Assembly: GCF_000196115.1 (NCBI RefSeq)
Contig: NC_005027.1
Coordinates: 4,030,001-4,094,000 of the forward strand
Direction of reading: 5' to 3'
Origin: Rhodopirellula baltica SH 1
GTDB lineage: Bacteria > Planctomycetota > Planctomycetia > Pirellulales > Pirellulaceae
Length of the DNA stretch: 64,000 nucleotides
Shown here: piece by piece, positions 38,298 to 48,814 of the stretch
Layout: each line of letters begins with the position of its first letter
How positions within the stretch are numbered: position 1 is the first letter of the stretch
The notes under the pieces: generated by a model
Seen by the model: only the letters and a program-made list of their open reading frames with translations
What the model was told of the DNA's origin: nothing
The model's database searches: none
Translations under genes and position numbers: made by a program

Positions 38298-39161
38298 CTA
38301 AGCAGCTTCTCGATCAAGCAAAACCGAATCGGCTGCGTTGGCGATACCGATTGGTTCCACGCCGGAAACCAGCGAGTCGTGCCCCCCGGCTGATTTGCCA
38401 ATTTTGTCTGGTCGCACGTTTTCAGCTGGTTGCAAGTTCGCGTCAGACGAAGGCGACTCATGCTTGTCTCGCCGCTTCCCCGACTTTTTGCGGCACTGCC
38501 GGTCACAAATGGCCGCTTCTTCCGGATCCATGCGGTGTTCCATGATTCGCAAAGATTCCGCCACCTTCGCTCGCAAATCGTCAATCGACTCACCAGGAGT
38601 CGGATAGATCGGGTCACCAAACAACGCATCCACCATCGTGAATGGAAGCAGGATCTGCATCCGGTCCCAAGCTTTTGACATGATCCAACGTCGCCGGGGA
38701 ATCAGAACCACGGGGATGATTGGGACATCAGCTTTCATCGCAACCATAGCGATGCCTTTTTGCGCCACGCCGCGAGGTCCTCGGGGACCATCGACCGCGA
38801 TCACACTTGGATTGCCATCCTTCACGTGGCGAATCATTTTGGTCAGTGCTGTGGCACCACCCTTTTCGCCCACGCCGCTGCTGCCGCGAATCGGCACACA
38901 ACCGTTGCCACGCAGCAGTGGCATCAGAAGATCACCGTCTCGCGACCGAGAAACCATTGCCCCCACGCGAGGTGCTGACAATGACAATGCGGCCAATTGA
39001 TGAGCATGCAGAATCGCCAAAGCGTACTGCTTGCCCGTCCGCTGCACCAAGCGTTCACGTTGGTCGTTTCGAACACGTATGCGAAACGTGAGTCGAAACA
39101 ACTTGAACGTCACAGCGATGCCTGCTCCGATCACCGGGTTCACGAGGGTTGGGACTTTCAT
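38298..39161 (-). CDS. DUF374 lysophospholipid-acyltransferase-like protein
   Basis: A 287-residue protein of the DUF374/LPLAT group. An N-terminal hydrophobic segment is followed by HAHQLAALSL (His acceptor motif) at about 60-70, then PIRGSSG and AVDGPRGPRGVAQKGI, the usual DUF374 signature. Members transfer acyl groups to lipid A-type or other glycolipids at the inner membrane. The tail past residue 220 is charged and low in complexity. The ATG at 39161 gives the family N terminus. It lies upstream of the phosphofructokinase gene on the same strand. Confidence 0.87.
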   Translation of the reverse strand: MKVPTLVNPVIGAGIAVTFKLFRLTFRIRVRNDQRERLVQRTGKQYALAILHAHQLAALSLSAPRVGAMVSRSRDGDLLMPLLRGNGCVPIRGSSGVGEKGGATALTKMIRHVKDGNPSVIAVDGPRGPRGVAQKGIAMVAMKADVPIIPVVLIPRRRWIMSKAWDRMQILLPFTMVDALFGDPIYPTPGESIDDLRAKVAESLRIMEHRMDPEEAAICDRQCRKKSGKRRDKHESPSSDANLQPAENVRPDKIGKSAGGHDSLVSGVEPIGIANAADSVLLDREAA

Positions 39162-39268
39162 CGAGGTTGAAGGAAAAACAACAAGACGCGAAACAACCAA
39201 TGGGAACGCCACCGCCGAAGATACTTTCTTCAGTGGCGAACGTTGCCAGCGATCACGACGCTAGCAAC

Positions 39269-40180
39269 TCAGTCAGCGAACTCGCTCCAGTTCACTTGTT
39301 TGTAAACGACTCGGTAGCCTCGAACCTGATCGATTTGACGCTCGGCATCATCATCAAGGCCTTCGGACCAGTCCGATTCAATGTTCAGATTTGCCTTCAT
39401 GACCGGTTCACCGTCAGCCCCGTTCCGGTCAATCGACAACTTTGTTTTCACGCCAATCAAAGATTGCTTCCAAAGCTCGTCGTTCAGTCGCATGCGTCCA
39501 AACGGTGGCAACCCTCGAGGTCGGGCAATGTTGAGACGACATGCCCAATCGACCAACTGCGCATTGGCGATCGCCATCGCGGGTGACGGAGGAGCAACGC
39601 CTTCTACTTCGTAACGCACGCCCGGGTAAGTCATTTCATATTGCTGAGGGCCGATCATTCTCACGCGTGCATTCATCCCGAGTCGCTCCCGACGCATTGG
39701 GTCAGTGACCGACGCGTCCGCGCGAGCGGTCAATCGAGTCAACTCATCCATGGATACCGAGCATCGTGTTTTGGTTTGCTGATCCAGCAACACGATCATG
39801 GACTGGTTCAAATCAAACACGGTCAGAAACCGAGGATCCGATTCCGACACGCTGTAAATCACGCCTTCAGCAAAGATGTTTTTGTGAACCGTGTTCGGCT
39901 TACGCTCGCCCGCGAAATAGATTTTGGTCGTTAGCGTGAAGTCGGGCGTTTTCGCTTTGGCAGTCTTGTCACCCAGACGGTTCGCCAGCCGAAACTCTTG
40001 AGCGGTAGTTGAAACACAGCTGAGCATCAATGAGAACGCGATCAGCAGCACCGGGAAGCAGTTGACCGAAATTGCCAGATTCAGCGCACGCGGCAACCTT
40101 GCCCGATCGAGCATCGGCAGTTGAGCATTACGGGCGGAAAGAGAAAGCATCGCGGGACCCATCCAATTCAATTTGGGCAT
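39269..40180 (-). CDS. Secreted protein of unknown function
   Basis: About 303 residues from the ATG at 40180. The frame is open to 40366 but the earlier part does not look coding. A hydrophobic stretch (CFPVLLIAFSLMLSCVSTTAQ) near residues 38-58 is the likely export signal. The rest is beta-rich, reminiscent of the LolA/outer-membrane-lipoprotein-sorting fold (YPGVRYEVEG, LVDWACRLNIARP), but I cannot assign it. It lies 107 bp upstream of the DUF374 gene on the same strand. Confidence 0.72.
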   Translation of the reverse strand: MPKLNWMGPAMLSLSARNAQLPMLDRARLPRALNLAISVNCFPVLLIAFSLMLSCVSTTAQEFRLANRLGDKTAKAKTPDFTLTTKIYFAGERKPNTVHKNIFAEGVIYSVSESDPRFLTVFDLNQSMIVLLDQQTKTRCSVSMDELTRLTARADASVTDPMRRERLGMNARVRMIGPQQYEMTYPGVRYEVEGVAPPSPAMAIANAQLVDWACRLNIARPRGLPPFGRMRLNDELWKQSLIGVKTKLSIDRNGADGEPVMKANLNIESDWSEGLDDDAERQIDQVRGYRVVYKQVNWSEFAD

Positions 40181-40465
40181 CGAATTCGTGCCTAGAGAAG
40201 GAATAGTCGACCGCTGCGGGGGGCGTCCAGACCGGTTTGTAATTCTTGACATCGACTTGTAACAGCTACTAGCCGATTTTACACGCCGTGGAGGCACCCA
40301 ACGCAAACCAAACACGCAAAACGTTTCCAGAAAACAACTTACAACAGAACACTTTAGTTTCCACAAGCGTTTGGCACTGCCGTTGCATTAGTCCCCCATC
40401 ACAACCGCGGGTCACAACGGCCCACTTCTCTTAAACGACTCTCTTCTGGGGCAAAGGAAACTGCC

Positions 40466-41035
40466 ATGTTGGTTCTCACTCGAAAAATCGACGAACAAAT
40501 CGTTATCGGCGACAACATCAAGATCACCGTCATCAAGGTTCGCAACAATCAAGTTCGGATTGGTATCTCCGCTCCCCGCGACGTCCGCGTTCTGCGAGGT
40601 GAATTGGAACCGAAAGAAGCCGAAGCCACCGAATCGGACGACGCTCAACTTGTCGTTGACCTGGAACTGGACGACGAAGCCACGCAAACGCTTTTGAAAA
40701 CCACCGAAGAAATTGAAACCAGTTACCGGCCCACCACCGCGAAGAAACCAACCCAATCGCCTGCCTCGATTGCCAAACGCCCTCAACCTTCGGCCGTCGA
40801 ACGAACGACTCCGATCGCATCCGCCGCGGGCAATGCATCACCGAACCGAGTCGGCCACATGTTGCCAACGGGAAACACATCCAACCGCATGACCGCTGCG
40901 ATTGATGCAACCGATACGGTTTCACAAAATGATGCCAGCCCCGAACTACGTGTGTACAGCGGAAAAGTCAGTCGTCGAACTGGCGCAGGATCGCTGAAAC
41001 GCAGTCCTTTGGCCAATTACTTCACCGCTCCCTGA
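40466..41035 (+). CDS. csrA: CsrA family translational regulator with long C-terminal extension
   Basis: Residues 1-47 are a complete CsrA domain (MLVLTRKIDEQIVIGDNI, NQVRIGISAPRDVRVLRGEL), including the Arg needed for RNA binding. CsrA binds GGA motifs in mRNA leaders. The usual length is 60-75 residues; here about 140 more follow, rich in Thr, Ser, Ala and acidic residues, mostly unstructured in appearance, ending in a basic stretch (SGKVSRRTGAGSLKR). No flagellar gene or fliW is adjacent. A sigma-54 regulator gene follows after 126 bp on the same strand. Confidence 0.92.
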   Translation: MLVLTRKIDEQIVIGDNIKITVIKVRNNQVRIGISAPRDVRVLRGELEPKEAEATESDDAQLVVDLELDDEATQTLLKTTEEIETSYRPTTAKKPTQSPASIAKRPQPSAVERTTPIASAAGNASPNRVGHMLPTGNTSNRMTAAIDATDTVSQNDASPELRVYSGKVSRRTGAGSLKRSPLANYFTAP

Positions 41036-41161
41036 ACTCGAACCGGGCCGATTGCCCCGCATGCAGCCCGAAAGCAACACGTGTTCTTTTTTGCCTCATC
41101 ATCAAACATGACCTAGGAAAAGGAGTAGTCCTTACGAAACACCCTGCTTCGGAATCGCACC

Positions 41162-42619
<1,458 letters not shown>

Positions 42620-42626
42620 CATCCCC

Positions 42627-43415
42627 ATGCCTGCTGCCGCCCCAGTTGCTCTCACGATCGCTGGCTCGGATCCGTCGGGCGGGGCCGGGATGCAAGCGGA
42701 CCTGAAAACCTTTCACTCGTTCGGCGTGTATGGTTGTAGCGTGATGACGCTGCTGACGGCACAAAACACAATGGGTGTTCAGGGCATTCAAATGGTTCCG
42801 GCCGAATTCGTTCGTGCCCAATGGACCAGCGTCTCCAGTGACCTGCCATTGGCTGCGATCAAGACCGGTGCTCTCGGCAACGCGGAATTGATTGAGACCG
42901 TGGCTGATTGTTTGCACTCTTTGGCATGCCCTTTGGTCGTGGATCCGGTCATGATCAGCAAACACGGCCACCCAATCATTGACGAAAACGCAATCGACGT
43001 GTTGATCAATCGCGTGTTCCCGTTGGCAGACCTGGTCACGCCCAACGCATTTGAAGCCGAACGTTTGGTCGGCCAATCCATTCGCAACGAGGATGATCTC
43101 GCAAGCGTCGCCGATAAGCTGCTTGCGATGGGACCGCGTGCGGTTCTGATCAAGGCCTGCGTGGGTGAGCGGTCAGTTGACTGCTTAGCTGACGCAGATG
43201 GAGCTCAATTGCTTCGGTCGCCACGAATTGAATCCAATCGAACCCACGGCAGCGGTTGCGTGTTGTCCGCTGCCATCACGGCTGGCCTCGCCAAAGGCCA
43301 AGATCTGATCGAAGCGGTGCGAACCGCTCGCAACTTCGTGCATGATGCGATTCGCAACGCACCAAAACTCGGCCAGGGAATCTCACCACTCGGGCTTCTC
43401 GACCAACGCATCTGA
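42627..43415 (+). CDS. thiD: Hydroxymethylpyrimidine/phosphomethylpyrimidine kinase
   Basis: ThiD phosphorylates HMP and HMP-P in thiamin synthesis. The 262-residue product has TIAGSDPSGGAGMQADLK at its start, SVMTLLTAQNT, VVDPVMISKHG and the anion-hole THGSGCVLSAAI with the catalytic Cys/Asp region. I use the ATG at 42627, just after the response regulator stop; an ATG at 42588 would overlap it by 32 bp. Co-transcription with the regulator is likely. No TPP riboswitch can precede it at this spacing. Confidence 0.95.
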   Translation: MPAAAPVALTIAGSDPSGGAGMQADLKTFHSFGVYGCSVMTLLTAQNTMGVQGIQMVPAEFVRAQWTSVSSDLPLAAIKTGALGNAELIETVADCLHSLACPLVVDPVMISKHGHPIIDENAIDVLINRVFPLADLVTPNAFEAERLVGQSIRNEDDLASVADKLLAMGPRAVLIKACVGERSVDCLADADGAQLLRSPRIESNRTHGSGCVLSAAITAGLAKGQDLIEAVRTARNFVHDAIRNAPKLGQGISPLGLLDQRI

Positions 43416-43448
43416 TTCAAACGTGGAAGAAGCCCGCATCCATCAGCC

Positions 43449-44402
43449 TCAGAAAGCAGACTGTGGCATTCCCGGTTGAGGAATCCCGGGCTGTCCTGGA
43501 CGTTCGCCTTTCATCATGACGTACGCGGTCGCGAACAGCACACCAATGAATGGTCCGGTGAACAACAGCCCAATGAAGAGAGCCAACAGTCCGCCCAACG
43601 AAATGAGCATCGAGGCGACACCGAGCACAAATGAGGTTGCCCAGTTCGCTTTGCCAACTTCAAACGCTCGAGAGAATGCTTCAAACACACCACACTGACG
43701 ATCGACGATGAAGTAGTAGTAAGGCCACATCAAAAGCAGGAAGATCAACCCGGGAATGATCAGCAACAAGAAGCCGAAGACCGCTCCAATGCCAAACAAG
43801 ATGGTTCCGCCGAGAACGCCAAGAAACACGTCACCACCGTTGAACAGCATGCCAATGTTGACCGGCTGAAAACGAGTGACGCCGATGCAAATTCGAGCCA
43901 TCCCAATCCCGATGAACATGTTGACCAAACTGCTCCCGAGATTCAGCAATAGCGTCAACACAATAAAGGCTGCACTCTCATTGTCCTGCGCCACCTGTTC
44001 AAAAATCGACGTCACGATACTGAAACCGAACGAAATACCGAACACGATCACAGTGGCCCCGACCAAAATGCCAATGTTCGGTTTGAATGCCTGCCAAGCA
44101 TGCGAGAAGATCTCTCCAAAATCAGCGGCCGTCGGCTGGTAACCACCTGTCGATACGTGAGCGGACGTATGAGAAGTCACCGGCGACGCATAGGGATTGG
44201 ATGCCGCGGCAGGCGAAGGTTCGTTGAACTCCGACTTGAACGCACCAAACGGATCTTCGGCAGCAGCGGGTGCGGCAGGAGGCGTCCCGCCCGGAATGGG
44301 TTGCACACTTTGGCACGTGGGACAGCGAGCTGATTTACCAGTCGATTCGTCGCCAACACGTAGAACCGCGTTACAGGAAGAACAATTGAATTGGATCGCC
44401 AT
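43449..44402 (-). CDS. Zinc-ribbon membrane protein
   Basis: A 317-residue protein from the ATG at 44402. The N terminus is a small zinc ribbon (FNCSSCNAVLRV, then ARCPTCQ at about 27-33), followed by a Pro/Ala-rich linker and about six hydrophobic helices with Gly-rich cores (GGTILFGIGAVFGFLLLIIPG). The membrane part resembles DUF975 or glycerophosphodiester-phosphodiesterase-type membrane domains. It converges with thiD. Function unknown. Confidence 0.82.
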   Translation of the reverse strand: MAIQFNCSSCNAVLRVGDESTGKSARCPTCQSVQPIPGGTPPAAPAAAEDPFGAFKSEFNEPSPAAASNPYASPVTSHTSAHVSTGGYQPTAADFGEIFSHAWQAFKPNIGILVGATVIVFGISFGFSIVTSIFEQVAQDNESAAFIVLTLLLNLGSSLVNMFIGIGMARICIGVTRFQPVNIGMLFNGGDVFLGVLGGTILFGIGAVFGFLLLIIPGLIFLLLMWPYYYFIVDRQCGVFEAFSRAFEVGKANWATSFVLGVASMLISLGGLLALFIGLLFTGPFIGVLFATAYVMMKGERPGQPGIPQPGMPQSAF

Positions 44403-44529
44403 GGGATGCCTTCGGCGAGGAGCATGTTGGGTGTGGAATTCCTGCAGTGTAGCGGTCTCCACCATCTCCGTGGGGCGGCACTGACCCACCGCACCATTTT
44501 CGCGTCTCCACTAACGCAAGTGGCGACGG

Positions 44530-45372
44530 CTATCGCTTCGACGTCCAGTCAGAATTGCCGTATCGCTGCGTAGCAATTTGTTTCGCGGCTTCCATCTCGT
44601 TGGGCTCGAGTGCACCTATTTGCCAATCAATCTCAAACAGCGTTTTGAGTCGTCGTTGCAATCCGAGAACGAGTTGATCCATGCCTAACCGTCGTCCGGC
44701 CAGCTGCTGCATTCCCGGCAAAACATCCGCGTGAGGTGAGACACTCCACAACAAGCTACCGTGCTGCAACAACGCACCTTTGGTTCTGCGCTGTGCACTG
44801 CCCAGCACCTTGTATCCGCTCACGATCAAGTCTTCGTCGGTGCGGCGTTGAAAACAGAGGAAAGGCTCGTCAGGCTTGCCGACATTTGATCGCTCAGATG
44901 CATCACACGGTACTGCATCACTCGGCACTCGCGTGACTGCCGCCGTGCCAAGCGTTCGAAACGGTTTCGCATCGACGCCCATCATCTTGAGTTCGCTCGC
45001 AATCGCTTGGTGAACGTTACGGTAAGTTGCCTCGCGAGCCCCCGTGTCCGAAACATTCATCGGCAACGTCAGCGACAGCGTCAGCTCAGCGTGATGCAAA
45101 ATGGCGCCGCCTCCAGTGGAACGGCGAACCAGATCCACATCGCCGGTATTTCCTAAAGCGACACCCGTTCGGTCTGCCCACGCGATCGCTTCATCCAACG
45201 GTTGAAAGTAACCAAGCGAAAGCGTCGGTCGTTTCCAGCCGTAGAATCGCAGCGTTGGAGGGGCACCCGCGGCAACACTGTTGAGCAATGCTTCATCGAT
45301 CGCCATGTTCGCCGCAGCGTCATGGTTTGCCAATTCGATCAAACGGCCACGGACGGCTGAAACCTCACTCAC
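44530..45372 (-). CDS. LipM/LplA-type octanoyl or lipoate transferase
   Basis: A 280-residue member of the biotin/lipoate protein ligase fold. RRSTGGGAILHH at 83-94 is the lipoate-binding loop and SGYKVLGSAQRR contains Lys188. Cys173 in FLCFQ matches the nucleophile position of LipM octanoyltransferases rather than LplA ligases. The start overlaps the gcvPB stop by 4 bp, making it the last gene of the glycine cleavage operon. In Bacillus, LipM loads octanoate onto GcvH. The product here is therefore probably the lipoylation enzyme for the GcvH of this operon. Confidence 0.88.
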   Translation of the reverse strand: MSEVSAVRGRLIELANHDAAANMAIDEALLNSVAAGAPPTLRFYGWKRPTLSLGYFQPLDEAIAWADRTGVALGNTGDVDLVRRSTGGGAILHHAELTLSLTLPMNVSDTGAREATYRNVHQAIASELKMMGVDAKPFRTLGTAAVTRVPSDAVPCDASERSNVGKPDEPFLCFQRRTDEDLIVSGYKVLGSAQRRTKGALLQHGSLLWSVSPHADVLPGMQQLAGRRLGMDQLVLGLQRRLKTLFEIDWQIGALEPNEMEAAKQIATQRYGNSDWTSKR

Positions 45373-46871
45373 GTCGCGGATTCACCCGCCGCATCCGTCC
45401 ATTTCAAAATCGGACGTCGAGCCGCGGTCACGTCGTCGGGTCGACTGATTCGCGTTGAATGCGGTGCATCGTGAATCAGTTCTTCGCCTTCTTCCGTGAT
45501 TCGGAAAAGAGCTTCCACGAAAGCATCCAACGTTTGCTTGCTTTCCGTCTCGGTCGGCTCCACCATCACGGCTTCATCAACGACCAAAGGGAAGTACACC
45601 GTCGGTGCATGGAATCCATAATCCAAAATCCGCTTGGCGATGTCCATCGCGGAAAGCTTCTTCTCTTTTTTCAAACGAGTCGCCGATGCAACAAACTCGT
45701 GCATGCAACGATCGCCGTGGGGCACATCAAGGAAATGCTTGACCTTGCTGAGCAAGTAATTCGCCCCGAGCACTGCGTCTTCGCTGACATGACGCAGACC
45801 GTCGCCGCCGTAAGTCCGCAGATAAATGTAAGCTCGAACCAAAACGCCGGTGTTGCCAAAAAAGCTACGGACACGTCCGATGGAATCATCCGAAGGCGAC
45901 GTCAGATGGTAGGTGTAACGATCGTCGTCTCCGCTCGCATTCTCGTTCTCGACCCGGGTCACAATTGGACCGGGCAAATACTTTGCCAAGAAATCGCGAA
46001 CACAGATTGGGCCAGCACCCGGGCCACCACCGCCGTGTGGTCCCGAGAATGTTTTGTGCGGGTTGTAGTGCATCAAGTCTGCACCGAAGTCACCCGGACG
46101 AGTGATGCCCAAGATCGCGTTCATGTTCGCACCGTCCAAGTAGATCAACGCTCCGGCATCGTGAACCAGTTTGTTAATCTCTTCGATCTGACGGTCAAAC
46201 AATCCCAATGTGTTTGGGTTGGTCAACATGAACACTGCGGTCTTGTCATCCAGCTTCGCTTTCAGATCTTCCAGATCCACCAAACCGTTCGCATTGCTTT
46301 TGACCGTTTTGGTTTTGAAACCGGCCATCTGAGCACTGGCAGGGTTCGTTCCGTGAGCCGAGTCAGCGGTCAGAACGACGTTCCGATCGCTGCCCTGTTC
46401 GCGGAAGTAAGCCGCCGCAACCAACAACGCCGCCAATTCACCGTGCGCCCCAGCGGCAGGCTGCATCGAGACACCTGGCAGCCCACTGATTTCCGCAAAC
46501 ATCCCCTGTAATTCGTACAACAACTCGAGCAGACCTTGCAGCCCCGACTCATGCTGCAACGGGTGCACGTTCAAGAACCCTGGCAACGACGCGATGCGTT
46601 CATTGCGTTTTGGGTTGTACTTCATCGTGCACGAACCCAGTGGGTAGAAGTGCGTGTCGACGCTCATGTTCAGCGTCGACAAACCGACGAAGTGTCGTAC
46701 CACATCGCCTTCGGCCAACTCGGGAAGTGGTGGCGGTGTTTCCGCGAGAGCCTCGTCCGCGAAAAGTTCGTCGACGTTCACCGAGGGCACGTCCAAATCA
46801 CCGAGTCGGTGAGCACGTCGTCCAGCGCGGCTGAGTTCAAACAGAAGCTGAGTCGATTGTTGGTTTCGCAT
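45369..46871 (-). CDS. gcvPB: Glycine dehydrogenase (decarboxylating) subunit 2
   Basis: The PLP-bearing half of P-protein, 500 residues. The Schiff-base Lys273 is in NPHKTFSGPHGGGGPG. LGSCTMKYNPK, QPAAGAHGEL and AHGTNPASA are family stretches. With subunit 1 it decarboxylates glycine and passes aminomethyl to lipoyl-GcvH. It follows gcvPA after 33 bp and overlaps the downstream ligase gene by 4 bp. The large open frames on the opposite strand are shadows. Confidence 0.97.
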   Translation of the reverse strand: MRNQQSTQLLFELSRAGRRAHRLGDLDVPSVNVDELFADEALAETPPPLPELAEGDVVRHFVGLSTLNMSVDTHFYPLGSCTMKYNPKRNERIASLPGFLNVHPLQHESGLQGLLELLYELQGMFAEISGLPGVSMQPAAGAHGELAALLVAAAYFREQGSDRNVVLTADSAHGTNPASAQMAGFKTKTVKSNANGLVDLEDLKAKLDDKTAVFMLTNPNTLGLFDRQIEEINKLVHDAGALIYLDGANMNAILGITRPGDFGADLMHYNPHKTFSGPHGGGGPGAGPICVRDFLAKYLPGPIVTRVENENASGDDDRYTYHLTSPSDDSIGRVRSFFGNTGVLVRAYIYLRTYGGDGLRHVSEDAVLGANYLLSKVKHFLDVPHGDRCMHEFVASATRLKKEKKLSAMDIAKRILDYGFHAPTVYFPLVVDEAVMVEPTETESKQTLDAFVEALFRITEEGEELIHDAPHSTRISRPDDVTAARRPILKWTDAAGESAT

Positions 46872-46904
46872 GATTGCGTGAATAAAAGAGTGAACTTCGT
46901 TGAA

Positions 46905-48308
46905 TCAAACCGTGGCCATCGCGGGAGCTTCGCAGAGCACTTTAGCCCAACGATCAATCTCCACACGCGAACGTTTTTCAGTCACCGCGACGAGGAAACA
47001 CTGCTCGTATCGCGATGGAAGTGCGATCGACGCGTCGGTTGCCTCCGCCCCACCAACACACATCGGCGTCATGTCGATCCCGGCGAGCAAGCCATTGTCA
47101 CGAGCGTGAGCGAGCAAGCCATCCACATCCGCGCCGAGGTCTCGCACGACGAATTCTTTGAGCGAAGGTCCTTCACCGACGATTTCAAAGCGATCCGATT
47201 TTGCGATCACTTCTTTGGCGTAAGCCGTTTTGGCGATGCAGTGATCGGCCGTCTCTTTCAAACCCTCGGGCCCAAGCAACGACAGGTGTACGGTCGCTCG
47301 CAAAGCCAACAGGGTTTGATTACTGCAAATGTTGCTGGTCGCTTTTTCGCGGCGAATGTGCTGCTCACGCGTTTGCAACGTCAATACCCAACAACGCTTT
47401 CCACGGCGGTCGGTGGTTTGCCCCGCGATCCGGCCAGGCAATCGTCGCACCAACTCGTCACGGCAAGCCATGATGCCCAGGTAAGGCCCACCGTATGCCA
47501 GCGGGTTGCCCAAACTTTGACCTTCGGCGATGGCGATGTCGACGCCCATGTCACCGGGACGCTTGAGACGCCCGAGGCTAACCGGGTCGAACACCTGAAT
47601 CGTCAGTGCACCAGCTTCTTTGGCCGCGGCAGCGATCTCAGAAACCGATTCGAGCTGACCAACGAAGTTTGGATGCTGGATCAGCACGCATGCGGTCTTG
47701 TCATCGATCGCATCGATCATGGGTTTGGAATGCCCATTTTCATCCGATGGAACTACCACCAACTCGGCGTCAATGTTCTTGAGATACGCGACCAAGATGT
47801 CACGGTACTGCGGATGAACCACATCGGTCGTGATGACCTTGTTGCGTCCGCGTTGCATCGACAAAGCCATCAAAACAGCTTCGGTCGCAGCGGATCCGCC
47901 GTCGTACAAACTGGCGTTGCTCACGCCCAACCCGGTCAACTGTGTGACCAAAGTTTCGTACTCGAACATCACCTGCAAATTGCCTTGGCTGACTTCGGCC
48001 TGATAAGGCGTGTATGACGTGTAGTACTCACCCCGCGAAGCAATTTCATCGACTGCCGCGGGAATGAAGTGGTCGTAGGCACCGCCTCCCAAGAAACAAA
48101 CATGCGAGTCAGCCGATGCGTTGCGGGCGGCCAACCGAGTCATCTCGGCGGTCAATGCCAACTCATTGCAGGCGGGCGGCAAATCCAACGGCCGTTTCAT
48201 GCGAACCGCTTCTGGCACCTGATCGTTGATGATCTCATCGATGCTGTTGGCACCGATCGATTTCAACATCTCTCGGCGATCTTCGTCGGTGTGAAAGAGA
48301 TAACTCAT
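46905..48308 (-). CDS. gcvPA: Glycine dehydrogenase (decarboxylating) subunit 1
   Basis: Subunit 1 of split P-protein, 467 residues from the ATG at 48308. Characteristic stretches are FLGGGAYDHFIPA, YTPYQAEVSQGNLQ, NASLYDGGSAATEA and TSNICSNQTL. It forms the P-protein heterotetramer with GcvPB. It starts 4 bp after the gcvH stop, so translation is probably coupled. The split form is the usual type in many bacteria. Confidence 0.97.
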   Translation of the reverse strand: MSYLFHTDEDRREMLKSIGANSIDEIINDQVPEAVRMKRPLDLPPACNELALTAEMTRLAARNASADSHVCFLGGGAYDHFIPAAVDEIASRGEYYTSYTPYQAEVSQGNLQVMFEYETLVTQLTGLGVSNASLYDGGSAATEAVLMALSMQRGRNKVITTDVVHPQYRDILVAYLKNIDAELVVVPSDENGHSKPMIDAIDDKTACVLIQHPNFVGQLESVSEIAAAAKEAGALTIQVFDPVSLGRLKRPGDMGVDIAIAEGQSLGNPLAYGGPYLGIMACRDELVRRLPGRIAGQTTDRRGKRCWVLTLQTREQHIRREKATSNICSNQTLLALRATVHLSLLGPEGLKETADHCIAKTAYAKEVIAKSDRFEIVGEGPSLKEFVVRDLGADVDGLLAHARDNGLLAGIDMTPMCVGGAEATDASIALPSRYEQCFLVAVTEKRSRVEIDRWAKVLCEAPAMATV

Positions 48309-48312
48309 TCGA

Positions 48313-48711
48313 TCAACCTGCTTCGGAACACTGTTTTTGATAAGCGGCAAAGTCCATCAACGTCTCAGGCAGATCCGCTGACAATTTCACTTTCAGAATC
48401 CATCCAAAATCGAACGCATCGTCGTTCAAGTTGTCCAAGTTGTCTGGCAGATCGGTGTGAACTGCGACGACTTCGCCAGCAACCGGGCTGTACAACGGAC
48501 TAACCGCTTTCACGGATTCGACTTCACCGAATTCTTCGCCAACTTCCAGTGTGCGTCCAACTTCGGGAAGGTCCATATAGACCAAGTCGTTGAGCTGTTC
48601 GACGGCAAAGGCAGAGATACCGATCGTTGCGAACTTGTCGCCGCCTTCTTCTTGAACGTCCACCCACTCATGGGTCTCGGCATAACGCAGGGTCGAAGGG
48701 TCTCGTGCCAT
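48313..48711 (-). CDS. gcvH: Glycine cleavage system H protein
   Basis: The lipoyl carrier of the glycine cleavage system, 132 residues. ETHEW at the N terminus and the lipoylation site Lys68 in EVESVKAVSPLYSPVAGEV are clear. It shuttles the aminomethyl group between P, T and L proteins. It lies between gcvT (103 bp upstream) and gcvPA (4 bp downstream). No L-protein gene is in the window. Confidence 0.97.
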   Translation of the reverse strand: MARDPSTLRYAETHEWVDVQEEGGDKFATIGISAFAVEQLNDLVYMDLPEVGRTLEVGEEFGEVESVKAVSPLYSPVAGEVVAVHTDLPDNLDNLNDDAFDFGWILKVKLSADLPETLMDFAAYQKQCSEAG

Positions 48712-48814
48712 CGGAGGCTCCTAACGAATCAATGAAAATTTAAAAGGAAATGGATGAATCAAAACTTATTGAACAACAATCGCGAATCGCAATCGCGGAA
48801 TAGCGTGCCTACGA

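Noticed and set aside
40246-40271. TTGACA upstream of csrA
   Set aside because: No fitting -10 box at 16-18 bp, and it is more than 200 bp from the csrA start.
45459-48017. Two long plus-strand open frames of about 350 and 493 codons
   Set aside because: They lie antisense to gcvPB and gcvPA, whose families are certain. Their translations show no domain and look like the complement of conserved coding sequence.
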